Shown: in pieces, positions 28,072 through 36,920 of the stretch
Position numbering within the stretch: position 1 is the first letter of the stretch
Layout: the number at the start of each line of letters is the position of its first letter
DNA from: Pseudomonas caricapapayae
GTDB lineage: Bacteria; Pseudomonadota; Gammaproteobacteria; Pseudomonadales; Pseudomonadaceae
Length of the DNA: 64,000 nucleotides
Reading direction: 5' to 3'
Assembly (NCBI RefSeq): GCF_001400735.1
Contig: NZ_LJPW01000157.1
Span: 1-64,000 of the forward strand
The notes under the pieces: generated by a model
Databases searched by the model: none
The model's input: only the letters and a program-made list of their open reading frames with translations
Told to the model about the DNA's origin: nothing
Made by a program: the position numbers and the translations under genes

Positions 28072-28403
28072 TGTCAAATTCGCATCACTCCGCTGAAGAC
28101 AATAGTCACGGCTCCGTGAAGTCGTACATCATCGGTTTCGTACTGTCGGTCATCCTGACCGCTATTCCGTTTGCCCTGGTGATGTCGCCTTCGCTGCCGA
28201 AGGACATGACGATCGCAATCGTTCTGGTCTTCGCGATCATCCAGATTCTGGTGCATCTGCATTACTTCCTGCATCTGGACTTCACGAGCGTGCAGCGTAA
28301 CAACGTGATGGCCTTCGCCTTTACCACGATGGTTATCGTCCTGCTGGTCGGCTTGTCGCTGTGGATCATTTTCAGCGTCCACCGCGAAATGATGGCGCAT
28401 TGA
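28071..28403 (+). CDS. cyoD: Cytochrome bo3 ubiquinol oxidase subunit IV
   Basis: This 110-residue small subunit has three transmembrane helices (about 17-38, 44-65, 77-100) and the family sequence [11 protein letters not shown]. It assists CuB binding and assembly of the bo3 complex. Its start overlaps the cyoC stop (TAATG), showing tight coupling. Confidence 0.95.
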   Translation: MSNSHHSAEDNSHGSVKSYIIGFVLSVILTAIPFALVMSPSLPKDMTIAIVLVFAIIQILVHLHYFLHLDFTSVQRNNVMAFAFTTMVIVLLVGLSLWIIFSVHREMMAH

Positions 28404-28413
28404 GGAATACCAG

Positions 28414-29301
28414 ATGTCACTGAAGCACTTTATCCAAATCACCAAGCCGGGGATCATTTTCGGTAACGTGCTTTCGGTGGCAGGTGGCTTTTTTCTGGCT
28501 TCCAAGGGAAATATCGATTTCGGCGTGTTTCTCGCTGCGGTCATCGGTACTTCCCTGGTCGTTGCGTCTGGTTGCGTGTTCAATAACTGCATCGATCGCG
28601 ATATCGATCAGCGAATGGAAAGGACCCGTAACCGGGTCCTGGTGCAGGGTCTGGTTTCACTGAAACTGGCGCTGCTCTACGCAACCCTGCTTGGTGTTGC
28701 AGGCGTTGGCCTGCTGTACACCGAGGCCAATCCGTTGGCCGCACTGTTTGCAGTGATCGGTTTCGTTATCTACGTCGGCCTCTACAGCCTGTACCTGAAA
28801 CGCAGATCCGTTCATGGCACACTGGTGGGCAGTCTCTCGGGGGCGATGCCTCCAGTGATTGGCTACTGCGCAGTGAGCAACAGCTTCGACTTTGCAGCCC
28901 TGACGCTACTGGTGATGTTCAGCCTGTGGCAGATGCCGCATTCGTATGCGATCGCGATTTTCCGTTTCAATGATTATCGTGCGGCGAAAATTCCGGTCCT
29001 GCCGGTCAAGCGCGGCATTCTGGTTACCAAGCGTCACATCATGCTCTACATCCTGGCGTTCCTCGTGGCGACCCTGATGTTGACCGTCGGTGGTTACGCG
29101 GGCCTCAACTACCTGGCTGTTGCAGCAGGTATGGGCATGTACTGGTTGTACATGGCCTGGAAAGGCTACAAGGCCGTTGACGATACTGTCTGGGCTCGCA
29201 AGCTGTTCGTATTCTCGATCTTCACCATCACAGCCCTGAGCGTGATGATGTCGGTCGACTTTCAGGTGACAAAAGAATTGCTGGTGACTTACGCCTTCTG
29301 A
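28414..29301 (+). CDS. cyoE: Protohaem IX farnesyltransferase (haem O synthase)
   Basis: This UbiA-family membrane prenyltransferase makes haem O for the oxidase. The 295-residue protein has about nine helices, the first aspartate motif [15 protein letters not shown] (about 51-65) that binds the diphosphate-Mg complex, and the second loop with [15 protein letters not shown]. It ends the cyo operon, 10 bases after cyoD, and is followed by a strong terminator. Confidence 0.95.
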   Translation: MSLKHFIQITKPGIIFGNVLSVAGGFFLASKGNIDFGVFLAAVIGTSLVVASGCVFNNCIDRDIDQRMERTRNRVLVQGLVSLKLALLYATLLGVAGVGLLYTEANPLAALFAVIGFVIYVGLYSLYLKRRSVHGTLVGSLSGAMPPVIGYCAVSNSFDFAALTLLVMFSLWQMPHSYAIAIFRFNDYRAAKIPVLPVKRGILVTKRHIMLYILAFLVATLMLTVGGYAGLNYLAVAAGMGMYWLYMAWKGYKAVDDTVWARKLFVFSIFTITALSVMMSVDFQVTKELLVTYAF

Positions 29302-29325
29302 TGCCACCTGATGTGCGACATGAAA

Positions 29326-29357
29326 AACCCCGTTCTGTGAAGAACGGGGTTTTTTTT
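29326..29357 (+). terminator. Terminator of the cyo operon
   Basis: The 11-bp stem AACCCCGTTCT (29326-29336) / AGAACGGGGTT (29341-29351) with a GTGA tetraloop is followed by eight T. It lies 24 bases after the cyoE stop. Confidence 0.95.
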
Positions 29358-29556
29358 CGGGCGCAGTTCTACACTTGACGATGACATGACGGGATAGCCG
29401 ATTTTTAGCGGCTGGATACGCCTGGTTACACGGCGATTATGACCTGTCATGGAAACTCAGGATCGTTTGCCGCATGATGTGCCGTTTTCAAGCGACCTGT
29501 TATGGATATCCGGTTTCCAAGCCCGTCAGGGCTGATCATGATTACGGCTGCTACCC

Positions 29557-30441
29557 ATGATGTCTTCAGAAAGTCAGAACCTTACGCCCAAACCCTTGGT
29601 ATCGATTGTTGCGCCTTGCTACAACGCCGAGCGATTTCTTGAAGTCGCGATTCAAAGCATTTTTGCTCAGGACTACGAGAATTTCGAGGTCATCGTTGTT
29701 GACGATGGCTCGACCGACAACAGCATTGCGATGCTCGAGTCCTTGCAGGAACACTATCCCTTTCAGCTTTACCGTCAGGTCAATCAGGGTGTCAGCGCTG
29801 CGCTCAATCATGGTTTGCGCTATGCAAAAGGCGTCTATCTCTCAACACCGGACCTGGATGACATCATGCTGCCTTCATCGGTGCGTGTCCGTGCCGAGTA
29901 CCTCGACAAGCATCCTGCGGCGGGCTGCGTCGGCGCGTTGATCTGCTACATGGACTGTGAAGGCAGGGAAATCAAGCGCCAGTCACGCGACAGGGTCGAG
30001 CAGCTGACATTCGATGACATACTGCGCGGCGCGGTCGTGGTCGGGGCACCGGTGGCGTTGTATCGGATGCAGGCCATGCGGGACGCGAACGGATATGACC
30101 CGGAAATAAAGGTTCAGGATTTCCAGGCCACGCTGAGAATTGCCCGCCTGGGTTATGAAATGCATGTCATCCCTGAAGTCGTGACACGCTATCGACGTCA
30201 CCCCGACAACCTCTCACGCAAATACAAAGTATTGCTCGAGGCCGACCTGAAAAGCATCGAGCCCTACCGAGATCATCCTGATTACCAGCGGGGGCGTACT
30301 CAGATCATCAACAAGGCACTCAAATACGCTGCGGTCGCGGATAAGCGGCATGCCTGGAGCCTGTTGCTTTCCATTCCCCTGAAGTACATCAATCGAACGA
30401 CCTGGCGGCGCTGCAGGCGCTTGCTCCTGAGTTATCGCTGA
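29557..30441 (+). CDS. Family 2 glycosyltransferase
   Basis: This 294-residue cytoplasmic GT-A enzyme begins PLVSIVAPCYNAERFL and has the nucleotide-sugar motif VVDDGSTDNS (47-56) and metal-binding TPDLDD (97-102), with no membrane span. It transfers an unknown sugar, probably to a surface polysaccharide or lipid. The next gene, a hexapeptide acetyltransferase 43 bases downstream, is probably co-transcribed, suggesting a two-gene sugar-modifying unit. It is not in a larger polysaccharide locus here. Confidence 0.85.
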   Translation: MMSSESQNLTPKPLVSIVAPCYNAERFLEVAIQSIFAQDYENFEVIVVDDGSTDNSIAMLESLQEHYPFQLYRQVNQGVSAALNHGLRYAKGVYLSTPDLDDIMLPSSVRVRAEYLDKHPAAGCVGALICYMDCEGREIKRQSRDRVEQLTFDDILRGAVVVGAPVALYRMQAMRDANGYDPEIKVQDFQATLRIARLGYEMHVIPEVVTRYRRHPDNLSRKYKVLLEADLKSIEPYRDHPDYQRGRTQIINKALKYAAVADKRHAWSLLLSIPLKYINRTTWRRCRRLLLSYR

Positions 30442-30484
30442 ACGTGACCTTAGTGTCCATAAAACCCTTTTATTCAAGGTGGCC

Positions 30485-31126
30485 ATGAAACTCATCGAGC
30501 TTCTGAAATCCAGGAAAGTACGCAAGCACCTTCGCAAGATGGATAAGCTGGAGCGGCTTGCCGAGAAAATCAGGTTGCACTATCCCCGAGCCGAAGTGGG
30601 AGTAGGTACATATGGCACCCCGGACATCGTCGAGTTTGGAGACGATTCGGTGTTGCGCGTAGGATCGTACACATCCATTGCCGAAGGCGTGAGGATTCTG
30701 TTGGGCGGCGAGCACCGCACAGACTGGATTACCACTTATCCATTCCCCGCAATGGTCGAACAATTATCAGACATAAAGGATTACTCGCCCAGCAAGGGCG
30801 ACGTAACGATTGGCAGTGACTGCTGGATTTGCGCGAACGCGGTCATCGTGTCGGGCGTCACCATTGGTCACGGCGCTATCGTCGGTGCCGGTGCAATGGT
30901 CGTGCGCGATGTGGCTCCCTATTCGGTTGTCGGTGGCAATCCGTGCAAATTCATCCGATGGCGTTTCGATGAGGATGTTCGCGACCTGCTGTTGCAAACG
31001 GCGTGGTGGGACTGGCCTATGGAGGAAGTAAAGTCGGTAGCGCGAACGCTTTGCAGTTCGGACATGGAAGCTTTTCTTGCCTATGTTCGCCAGCGTCGGG
31101 CAGCGCCACCTTCGTTGGCCAACTGA
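30485..31126 (+). CDS. Left-handed beta-helix acetyltransferase, CatB/Vat type
   Basis: This 213-residue trimeric-type acetyltransferase has hexapeptide repeats (about 50-75 and 98-145) and the loop LLGGEHRTDWITTYPF, whose H77 corresponds to the catalytic histidine of xenobiotic acetyltransferases. VVGGNPCKFIRWRF is the typical helix-end signature. Similar proteins occur both as chloramphenicol/streptogramin acetyltransferases and as sugar O-acetyltransferases; the adjacent glycosyltransferase favours a sugar. The ATG at 30485 has AAGG at good spacing; a GTG at 30479 is less likely. Confidence 0.85.
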   Translation: MKLIELLKSRKVRKHLRKMDKLERLAEKIRLHYPRAEVGVGTYGTPDIVEFGDDSVLRVGSYTSIAEGVRILLGGEHRTDWITTYPFPAMVEQLSDIKDYSPSKGDVTIGSDCWICANAVIVSGVTIGHGAIVGAGAMVVRDVAPYSVVGGNPCKFIRWRFDEDVRDLLLQTAWWDWPMEEVKSVARTLCSSDMEAFLAYVRQRRAAPPSLAN

Positions 31127-31274
31127 CGGTACATGAAGAGCGCCCGTATCTGGACCTGGGTCAGAAATGCCATGTCGGTTTGCATTTATTTCAAGCCTCA
31201 GAGCCTGAATGATCTGGCAGAATAAGGCATTGGCCTGACTCGTCCAGGCAGTCGCTAAAATGATAGAGGGCGTT

Positions 31275-32294
31275 ATGAGTCAAGAAAGCATCAACTGGGA
31301 CACTCTGGGTTTCGATTACATCAAGACTGACAAGCGCTACCTTTCTCATTGGCGCGACGGTGCCTGGGATCAGGGTTCGCTGACCGAAGACAACACACTG
31401 CATATCAGCGAGGGTTCGACTGCGCTGCATTACGGTCAGCAGTGTTTCGAGGGGCTCAAAGCCTACCGCTGCAAGGATGGTTCGATCAATCTGTTCCGTC
31501 CCGACCAGAACGCGCAACGCATGCAGCGCAGCTGCTCCCGCCTGTTGATGCCCCATGTCCCGACCGATGTGTTCATAGAAGCCTGCAAACAGGTGGTCAA
31601 GGCCAACGAACGCTTCATCCCGCCTTACGGTTCCGGCGGCGCTCTGTACCTGCGTCCGTTCGTTATCGGTGTGGGTGACAACATCGGTGTGCGCACGGCA
31701 CCGGAGTTCATCTTCTCGATTTTCTGCATCCCGGTGGGCGCTTATTTCAAGGGTGGCCTGAAGCCGAACAATTTCGTCATCTCGGGCTACGACCGCGCTG
31801 CGCCCAACGGTACAGGCGCTGCCAAGGTTGGCGGAAACTACGCCGCCAGCCTGATGCCCGGATCCGAAGCCAAGAAACACAGTTTTGCAGATTGCATCTA
31901 TCTTGATCCGCAGACCCATTCCAAGATCGAGGAAGTGGGTTCGGCCAATTTCTTTGCCATCACCAGGGACGATGTGTTCCTGACGCCGAAATCACCCTCG
32001 GTATTGCCGGGCATCACCCGTCTGTCGTTGATCGAACTGGCGAAATCCCGTCTGAACCTGACGGTCGAGGAGGGTGACGTATTCATCGACCAGCTCGACA
32101 CCTTCAAGGAAGCAGGCGCTTGCGGTACAGCTGCGGTGATTACGCCGATTGGCGGGATTTCCTACAAGGACAACCTGCACGTGTTCTACAGCCAGACCGA
32201 AGTCGGTCCGGTGACCCAGCGTCTGTACAAGGAATTGACCGGCGTTCAATCCGGCGATATCGAAGCACCCGCAGGCTGGATCGTCAAGGTCTGA
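31275..32294 (+). CDS. ilvE: Branched-chain amino acid aminotransferase (BCAT-II type)
   Basis: This 339-residue fold-type IV PLP enzyme of the larger, eukaryote-like BCAT class interconverts leucine, isoleucine or valine with their 2-oxo acids using glutamate/2-oxoglutarate. K184 in AAKVGGNYA is the PLP-binding lysine, and LHYGQQCFEGLKAYR (51-65) is a family signature. I use the ATG at 31275, behind GAGGG; an ATG at 31260 would add five residues. It stands alone between the sugar-modifying pair and a convergent gene. Confidence 0.92.
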   Translation: MSQESINWDTLGFDYIKTDKRYLSHWRDGAWDQGSLTEDNTLHISEGSTALHYGQQCFEGLKAYRCKDGSINLFRPDQNAQRMQRSCSRLLMPHVPTDVFIEACKQVVKANERFIPPYGSGGALYLRPFVIGVGDNIGVRTAPEFIFSIFCIPVGAYFKGGLKPNNFVISGYDRAAPNGTGAAKVGGNYAASLMPGSEAKKHSFADCIYLDPQTHSKIEEVGSANFFAITRDDVFLTPKSPSVLPGITRLSLIELAKSRLNLTVEEGDVFIDQLDTFKEAGACGTAAVITPIGGISYKDNLHVFYSQTEVGPVTQRLYKELTGVQSGDIEAPAGWIVKV

Positions 32295-32306
32295 CGACTT
32301 GAAGCT

Positions 32307-32335
32307 GATCGTTCCAGTCTCACTCTGGAGCGATC
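32307..32335. other. Hairpin between convergent ilvE and a hypothetical gene
   Basis: The arms GATCGTTCCAG (32307-32317) and CTGGAGCGATC (32325-32335) form an 11-bp stem with one T-G pair and a 7-base loop. No T-tract follows on either strand, so it may help 3'-end stability or rho-dependent termination. Confidence 0.5.
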
Positions 32336-32348
32336 ATTGGCTGCCTGC

Positions 32349-33341
32349 TCAAGTGGCAGGCGCCTTCCCTTCCTCACCCCATTCTTTCGCAGGCCCCAGC
32401 ACAATTGCCAGATGCCGCAAGTCATCGACTTCCAGGCCATAGCTCTTGCCTGAGGGGCTTTGTGTTACCGTTCCCAGCGCGTACACCGTGAAGAACTTCA
32501 CCTCCTCCGCGTGGCTCAGCAACTCGCTGATGTAACGGCTGGAGCGGTAGGCCTGCATCTGTGCGGGCGAGACGTAGAGTGTCACCAGTTTACCGTCGAG
32601 ACGGTCGAAGAACCTGAACTTGAACCCCAGTCCGTAACGTTGCTCGATCAATCCTCCGCCGAACAGCACACGACCGTTATCGCCTGTTTGCGCGTATTTG
32701 ATATGGCGAAAATAAGCGCGCAGCGACACTTCGCCCTGGCCCGGCACTTTCAGCTTCAGCAACTTGAAATCTTCCAGCGGCAGCTCGGCCTTGGCTTGCC
32801 GGTAGCTGTCCACCAGTCGTTCCAGATTATTGGTGCGGGTTTCACTGTAGCGAACCGCTTTAGGGGTGGCGGGCTCCTGGGGCGCAAGCGCGGCAGCAGG
32901 GCGCTGATTGCCAGCATCAGGTTTTTCGACACTGGACTTGTCTTTGGCTGGCACCTTGATCGTCGGGTCGAATATATCGATGTAGTCGTCCAGCTTGCGT
33001 TTGGCCTTGCGTAGACGTGTCTGTACGTCGGTCTCTACCAGCTGATCGTCTGGCTGCTCGTCTGCACTGTCGTCCACCCACTCACAACCCGGATGGTGAT
33101 CGTAATGCGGGTTGGCGCGAAAGTGCGCAGCAACGAAGGTCGGGTTGTCTTGAGGCTTCACGTCGTAGCGAACCCCGGTCACCTTCGCTCCCATTGCCCT
33201 GCAGGCCTCGTTCGAGCAGAGAAACTCGAAGCGTGTGCGGGGTGGCTCCTGAGAGAAGTATTCACGTCGGGCAGCAGCGATCGACAGCTCTTGCTGCAAA
33301 TCGACGCAGAATGCGCGGGTGATAGGTTTGCTGGGCTTCAT
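32349..33341 (-). CDS. Unrecognised protein with a possible CoiA-like zinc site
   Basis: I do not recognise this roughly 330-residue protein. Its N-terminal part has C42-x4-C47 (LCSNEAC), then H73 in AAHFRANPHY and H79/H82/H83-xx-C86 (HHPGC), an arrangement that looks like the zinc-binding front of CoiA-type competence or nuclease-associated proteins. A charged, low-complexity linker (about 90-165) follows, then a compact C-terminal domain (about 175-325). No membrane span or signal is present. The ATG at 33341 has AAGGA at suitable spacing. It is a single gene, convergent with ilvE. Confidence 0.55.
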   Translation of the reverse strand: MKPSKPITRAFCVDLQQELSIAAARREYFSQEPPRTRFEFLCSNEACRAMGAKVTGVRYDVKPQDNPTFVAAHFRANPHYDHHPGCEWVDDSADEQPDDQLVETDVQTRLRKAKRKLDDYIDIFDPTIKVPAKDKSSVEKPDAGNQRPAAALAPQEPATPKAVRYSETRTNNLERLVDSYRQAKAELPLEDFKLLKLKVPGQGEVSLRAYFRHIKYAQTGDNGRVLFGGGLIEQRYGLGFKFRFFDRLDGKLVTLYVSPAQMQAYRSSRYISELLSHAEEVKFFTVYALGTVTQSPSGKSYGLEVDDLRHLAIVLGPAKEWGEEGKAPAT

Positions 33342-33634
33342 GCGGGCCATCCTTGTTCGTGCAGAACACCACGCTATTTCAGGCGTAATGCGCTTGCAAC
33401 AGAATATGTACACAGACGTGCACATCGGCTGACGGTCAGGTTAAAAAAACAGCGCACAGAGTGCGGGTCAGATAAGGGCAGGCGGGGGCGCCCGACGATG
33501 TTGGTCAGGTCCAGAGCTCAGCGTCGACAGTTCACGGCTCGCGTCGCTGGTCTGCTGTGCGCTCAATGAGCCCGTACGAAGTACGGCACAGGTTCAAAAC
33601 CATCGGCGTCTCCCGCCCAGGCTTTGCGTAATGG

Positions 33635-34423
33635 CTACAGCTGTGCCGGCACTGCCAGCCACTCTCCCAGCGCCTGCTGATATTCACCGGTGGCCTTGCT
33701 CAGATGCAGCCATTGGTCCACGTAGCTTTTCCAGGTCACATCGTCGCGTGGCAACAGGTAGGCTTTTTCACCGTACTGCATGTACCGGGTCGGGTTGATG
33801 GCGCACAAGCCCGGCATGCGTTTCTGCTGGTAGAGCGCTTCGGAGGCGTCGGTGATCATCACGTCAGCCTTTTTGTCCAGCAGCTCCTGAAAGATGGTCT
33901 TGTTGTCGTGAAAAGACAGGGATGCCTTTGGCAGATGGGCACGGGCGAAGGCTTCATTGGTGCCGCCAGCAGGTTCTATCAGGCGCACTGAAGGCTGGTT
34001 GATCTGCTCGACAGTCTGATAGGAAGCCTTGTCTTCACAACGTACCAAGGGAATCTTGCCGTCCACGTCCAGTGTATTGCTGAAGAACGCCTTCTTCTGA
34101 CGTTCCAGGCTGACCGAGATGCCGCCCATGCCGATGTCGCATTTACCGGCAACCATGTCCGGCATGAGATTCTTCCAGGTGGTAGGCACCCACTGCACGT
34201 TCACGCCCAGGCTTTTGGCCAGCGAGCGGGCCATGGTGATATCGATGCCTTCGTACTCACCGTCTTCGCGGAGCAGGGTGTAAGGCTTGTAGTCGCCGGT
34301 CGTGCAAACCGCCAATTGACCAGCCTGCAGCACCTTGTCCAGATGCGAGGAGGAATCCTGAGCCTGAGCCATACCTGTCATGCCCAGCAGGGCGGTGAAT
34401 GCGCTGTATTTAAGGTTCATCAT
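33635..34423 (-). CDS. PheC-like periplasmic cyclohexadienyl dehydratase or solute-binding protein
   Basis: This 262-residue protein has a signal peptide (cleavage near AQA/QDSSS, about 21) and a periplasmic amino-acid-binding fold (SBP_bac_3). Segments CTTGDYKPYTLL, PTTWKNLMPDM, GGTNEAFARAHL and EKAYLLPRDD strongly resemble the P. aeruginosa periplasmic cyclohexadienyl dehydratase PheC, which makes phenylalanine/phenylpyruvate precursors outside the cytoplasm. No ABC permease or ATPase gene is nearby, which favours the enzyme over a transporter component. Whether catalytic residues are complete needs alignment. Confidence 0.65.
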   Translation of the reverse strand: MMNLKYSAFTALLGMTGMAQAQDSSSHLDKVLQAGQLAVCTTGDYKPYTLLREDGEYEGIDITMARSLAKSLGVNVQWVPTTWKNLMPDMVAGKCDIGMGGISVSLERQKKAFFSNTLDVDGKIPLVRCEDKASYQTVEQINQPSVRLIEPAGGTNEAFARAHLPKASLSFHDNKTIFQELLDKKADVMITDASEALYQQKRMPGLCAINPTRYMQYGEKAYLLPRDDVTWKSYVDQWLHLSKATGEYQQALGEWLAVPAQL

Positions 34424-34548
34424 GAGTCTGAGTGCTCGCAGCCATGCAGTCGGTTTTGTTGGAGTCGACAGATTGCTTCATTTGTCAGGCCGATGTGAAG
34501 CTGTAATGAAAACATGCGTTCAGATGTACGGGCATAAATCAGGGGTTG

Positions 34549-34574
34549 AACATTTCGTAAAAAAGCGTAATGTT
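34549..34574. promoter_or_regulatory. Candidate ArsR-family operator, copy 1
   Basis: The arms AACATTTCG (34549-34557) and CGTAATGTT (34566-34574) form an imperfect inverted repeat with an 8-base spacer, just before the regulator start. The same 9-8-9 pattern with identical arms occurs at 34889-34914, which makes chance unlikely. Confidence 0.75.
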
Positions 34575-34581
34575 GTGCCCC

Positions 34582-34878
34582 ATGATTCTTGAGCAAATCA
34601 AAGCGGTCGGCAATGACACTCGCATGTTGATCATGGAGTGGCTGAAAAACCCGCAAGCCCATTTCCCTCCACAGGACCACGGTGATCCGGCGATAGGCGT
34701 GTGCGTGTCGCACATTCAGGCCAAGGCAAGTCTGTCGGCTTCCACGGCGTCTGCGCATCTGGCCATCCTGCAACGCGCCGGGCTGGTTCAGGCGACGAGG
34801 ATCGGCAAGTGGACTTATTTTCGTCGCGACGAGCAAGCCATTGACCGGTTCGCTGAGCGGCTCAAGAAAGAATTGTAA
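34582..34878 (+). CDS. ArsR-family winged-helix repressor
   Basis: This 98-residue ArsR-type regulator has a winged helix with recognition region LSASTASAHLAILQRAGLV (about 46-64) and the wing ATRIGKWTYFRRDE. It lacks the metal-binding ELCVCDL motif of arsenic sensors; CVSH near residue 41 is the only cysteine, so it may sense an oxidant or electrophile, or something else. I start at 34582 because an upstream in-frame ATG at 34570 lies inside the operator. It is followed 56 bases later by the oxidoreductase it probably controls. Confidence 0.8.
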   Translation: MILEQIKAVGNDTRMLIMEWLKNPQAHFPPQDHGDPAIGVCVSHIQAKASLSASTASAHLAILQRAGLVQATRIGKWTYFRRDEQAIDRFAERLKKEL

Positions 34879-34888
34879 GTTTTACTTA

Positions 34889-34914
34889 AACATTTCGTCA
34901 TTTTGCGTAATGTT
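34889..34914. promoter_or_regulatory. Candidate ArsR-family operator, copy 2
   Basis: The arms AACATTTCG (34889-34897) and CGTAATGTT (34906-34914) are identical to those at 34549-34574, with the same 8-base spacer but a different spacer sequence. It lies 21 bases before the oxidoreductase ATG, in a position to block its transcription. Confidence 0.75.
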
Positions 34915-34934
34915 GAATTGATAGGAGATTGATC

Positions 34935-35945
34935 ATGAGCAACACAACTATCTACGTGCAGGCCGGTGGCGGCTACGACCAAGTGATTGTGGGTGACAGC
35001 GAAGTGCTGGCTCCGAAGGCCGGTGAAATCACCGTGCGTCTGCATGCCAACTCGCTCAACTATCATGACTTCGCCGTCGTCAGTGGTATGTGGGGCCCGA
35101 GCGAGTCGCGCATTCCGATGGCCGACGGTGCCGGCGTGGTAACGGCAATAGGCGAGGGCGTCAGCGAATTCGCTGTCGGCGACGCTGTAGTCAGCACTTT
35201 TTTCCCTGAATGGATCAGCGGCGAGCCGCAGGTTGAAGGTTTTGTCACTGTGCCGGGTGACGGCGTCGACGGTTACGCCCGCGAGCAGGTGACTGCCCGT
35301 GCAACCTCGTTCACTCACGCGCCGCTGGGTTATACCCATGCTGAAGCGTCCACGCTGACCACCGCTGGCCTGACCGCGTGGCGCGCCCTGATGGTTGATG
35401 ACGCGTTGAAAGCCGGTGATACCGTTCTGGTGCAAGGCACTGGCGGCGTATCGATCTTTGCGTTGCAGTTTGCCAAGATGGTCGGCGCTACGGTCATCGC
35501 GACATCGTCGAGTGATGAAAAGCTGGAGCGTCTGCAAGCCATGGGGGCCGATCATCTGATCAACTATCGCAAAGACAGCAACTGGGGCGAGACTGCCCGC
35601 AAGCTGACTGGCGGTCGTGGTGTGGATCACATCATCGACGTTGGCGGTCCCTCGACATTGCAGCATTCCATGACCGCCGCGCGGGTTGCTGGCCATATCT
35701 CGGTCATCGGTATTCTGAGCGGTGTCGCCGGTCAACTGGAGTTCGTTCCGGCACTGGTCAAGCAACTGCGCATGCAGGGCGTACTGGTCGGCAGCCGTAC
35801 CCAGCAACAGGACATGATCCGCGCCATTGACGCCAACGGGATGCGTCCGGTCATGGATCGCTCGTTCCCGATGACCGACATCGTCGAAGCGTTCCGTTAT
35901 CAGGAAACCAATCAGCATTTCGGCAAGATCTGCCTGGATATCTGA
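34935..35945 (+). CDS. Zinc-free medium-chain dehydrogenase (quinone oxidoreductase type)
   Basis: This 336-residue NAD(P)H-dependent MDR oxidoreductase has an N-terminal GroES-like domain and a Rossmann domain with VLVQGTGGVSIFALQFAK (about 165-182). The cysteine cluster and catalytic cysteine/histidine pair of zinc alcohol dehydrogenases are absent, which points to a quinone/enone reductase-like activity. The ATG at 34935 has AGGAG upstream. It sits behind the second of two matched operators, so it is the probable target of the adjacent ArsR-type regulator; the inducer might be its substrate. Confidence 0.85.
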   Translation: MSNTTIYVQAGGGYDQVIVGDSEVLAPKAGEITVRLHANSLNYHDFAVVSGMWGPSESRIPMADGAGVVTAIGEGVSEFAVGDAVVSTFFPEWISGEPQVEGFVTVPGDGVDGYAREQVTARATSFTHAPLGYTHAEASTLTTAGLTAWRALMVDDALKAGDTVLVQGTGGVSIFALQFAKMVGATVIATSSSDEKLERLQAMGADHLINYRKDSNWGETARKLTGGRGVDHIIDVGGPSTLQHSMTAARVAGHISVIGILSGVAGQLEFVPALVKQLRMQGVLVGSRTQQQDMIRAIDANGMRPVMDRSFPMTDIVEAFRYQETNQHFGKICLDI

Positions 35946-36179
35946 TTCACACTGTTACGCCTGTTCCTGAGCGCCAGTCGGGATCGCTGGCCTGCCATCC
36001 TTTGTGTTGGCGGGCCAGCCGTGACGTTTTGCATAACGTTCCCTGTTCATTTTTTTGCATCAAGTACGCCCCTCTGTGGTCACACCCTCTGTGACATCAA
36101 GGACGTTGCGTGGCATGCCGTTTCACGCTGCCCGCCGTGACGTTCAATCCGATTACCAGATCAGGGACGCATTGAAATC

Positions 36180-36698
36180 ATGAAACCTCATCTTTGGCTA
36201 GGCCTGCTCGGCGTTTTCTCCCTCAGTGTCCAGGCTGCATCGCTGGACGTTCCAATCAATCTGGTCAGCGCAGACGGCGCGCCCAAACCTGTTGGCAACG
36301 TGACGGTGAGCGAAACGCAGTACGGCTTGCTGTTTACCCCGAACCTGAAAGACCTGCCAGCAGGCATCCACGGTTTTCATGTGCATGAAAACGGCAGTTG
36401 CGAAGCGGGCACGAAGGACGGCAAAAAAGTTGCAGCGCTAGCCGCAGGCGGTCACTTTGACCCGGGTAAAACCGGCAAGCACCTGGGGCCCTACGCTGAT
36501 GGCCATCTAGGCGATCTGCCAGCGCTGTACGTTAACGCTGATGGCACCGCTAACTACCCGGTCCTGGCGCCACGCTTGAAAAAGCTGTCGGAGATCAAAG
36601 GTCATGCGCTTATGGTTCATGCGGGTGGCGATAACCATTCTGACCACCCTGCGCCCTTGGGCGGTGGCGGTGATCGTGCAGCCTGTGGTGTGATCTGA
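36180..36698 (+). CDS. sodC: Periplasmic Cu,Zn superoxide dismutase
   Basis: This 172-residue enzyme has a signal peptide (cleavage near VQA, about 19) and the SodC fold. Copper ligands include H67 and H69 (GFHVHE) and H147; bridging and zinc ligands are H92, H101, H109 and D112; C74 and C169 form the structural disulphide. It converts periplasmic superoxide to peroxide and O2, useful against host oxidative bursts. It is monocistronic, with a hairpin after the stop. Confidence 0.95.
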   Translation: MKPHLWLGLLGVFSLSVQAASLDVPINLVSADGAPKPVGNVTVSETQYGLLFTPNLKDLPAGIHGFHVHENGSCEAGTKDGKKVAALAAGGHFDPGKTGKHLGPYADGHLGDLPALYVNADGTANYPVLAPRLKKLSEIKGHALMVHAGGDNHSDHPAPLGGGGDRAACGVI

Positions 36699-36703
36699 TG
36701 CGC

Positions 36704-36734
36704 TGTGCCTGTATCCGCTTCGGGTGCAGGCACA
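36704..36734 (+). other. Hairpin after sodC
   Basis: The arms TGTGCCTG (36704-36711) and CAGGCACA (36727-36734) form a perfect 8-bp stem whose loop can pair further (TCCG with CGGG). There is no T-tract, so it is at most a weak or rho-assisted end. Confidence 0.5.
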
Positions 36735-36920
36735 CCCACCGGTAACGCCGGGGCAGGCGATCATGGTTGCGCAGTGCAGGCGTCGAGCGAAGAGTCCTTT
36801 TTACTTCTCAAACAGTTAGCGGATTTCATTTCCAATGTCAGTTTGTTTTGATACCGCTACTTCAGTTGCCAACGCCAGTTGTCAGGGCGCATTGAACACG
36901 GTGAGCTGGCGTCCTGAGCG

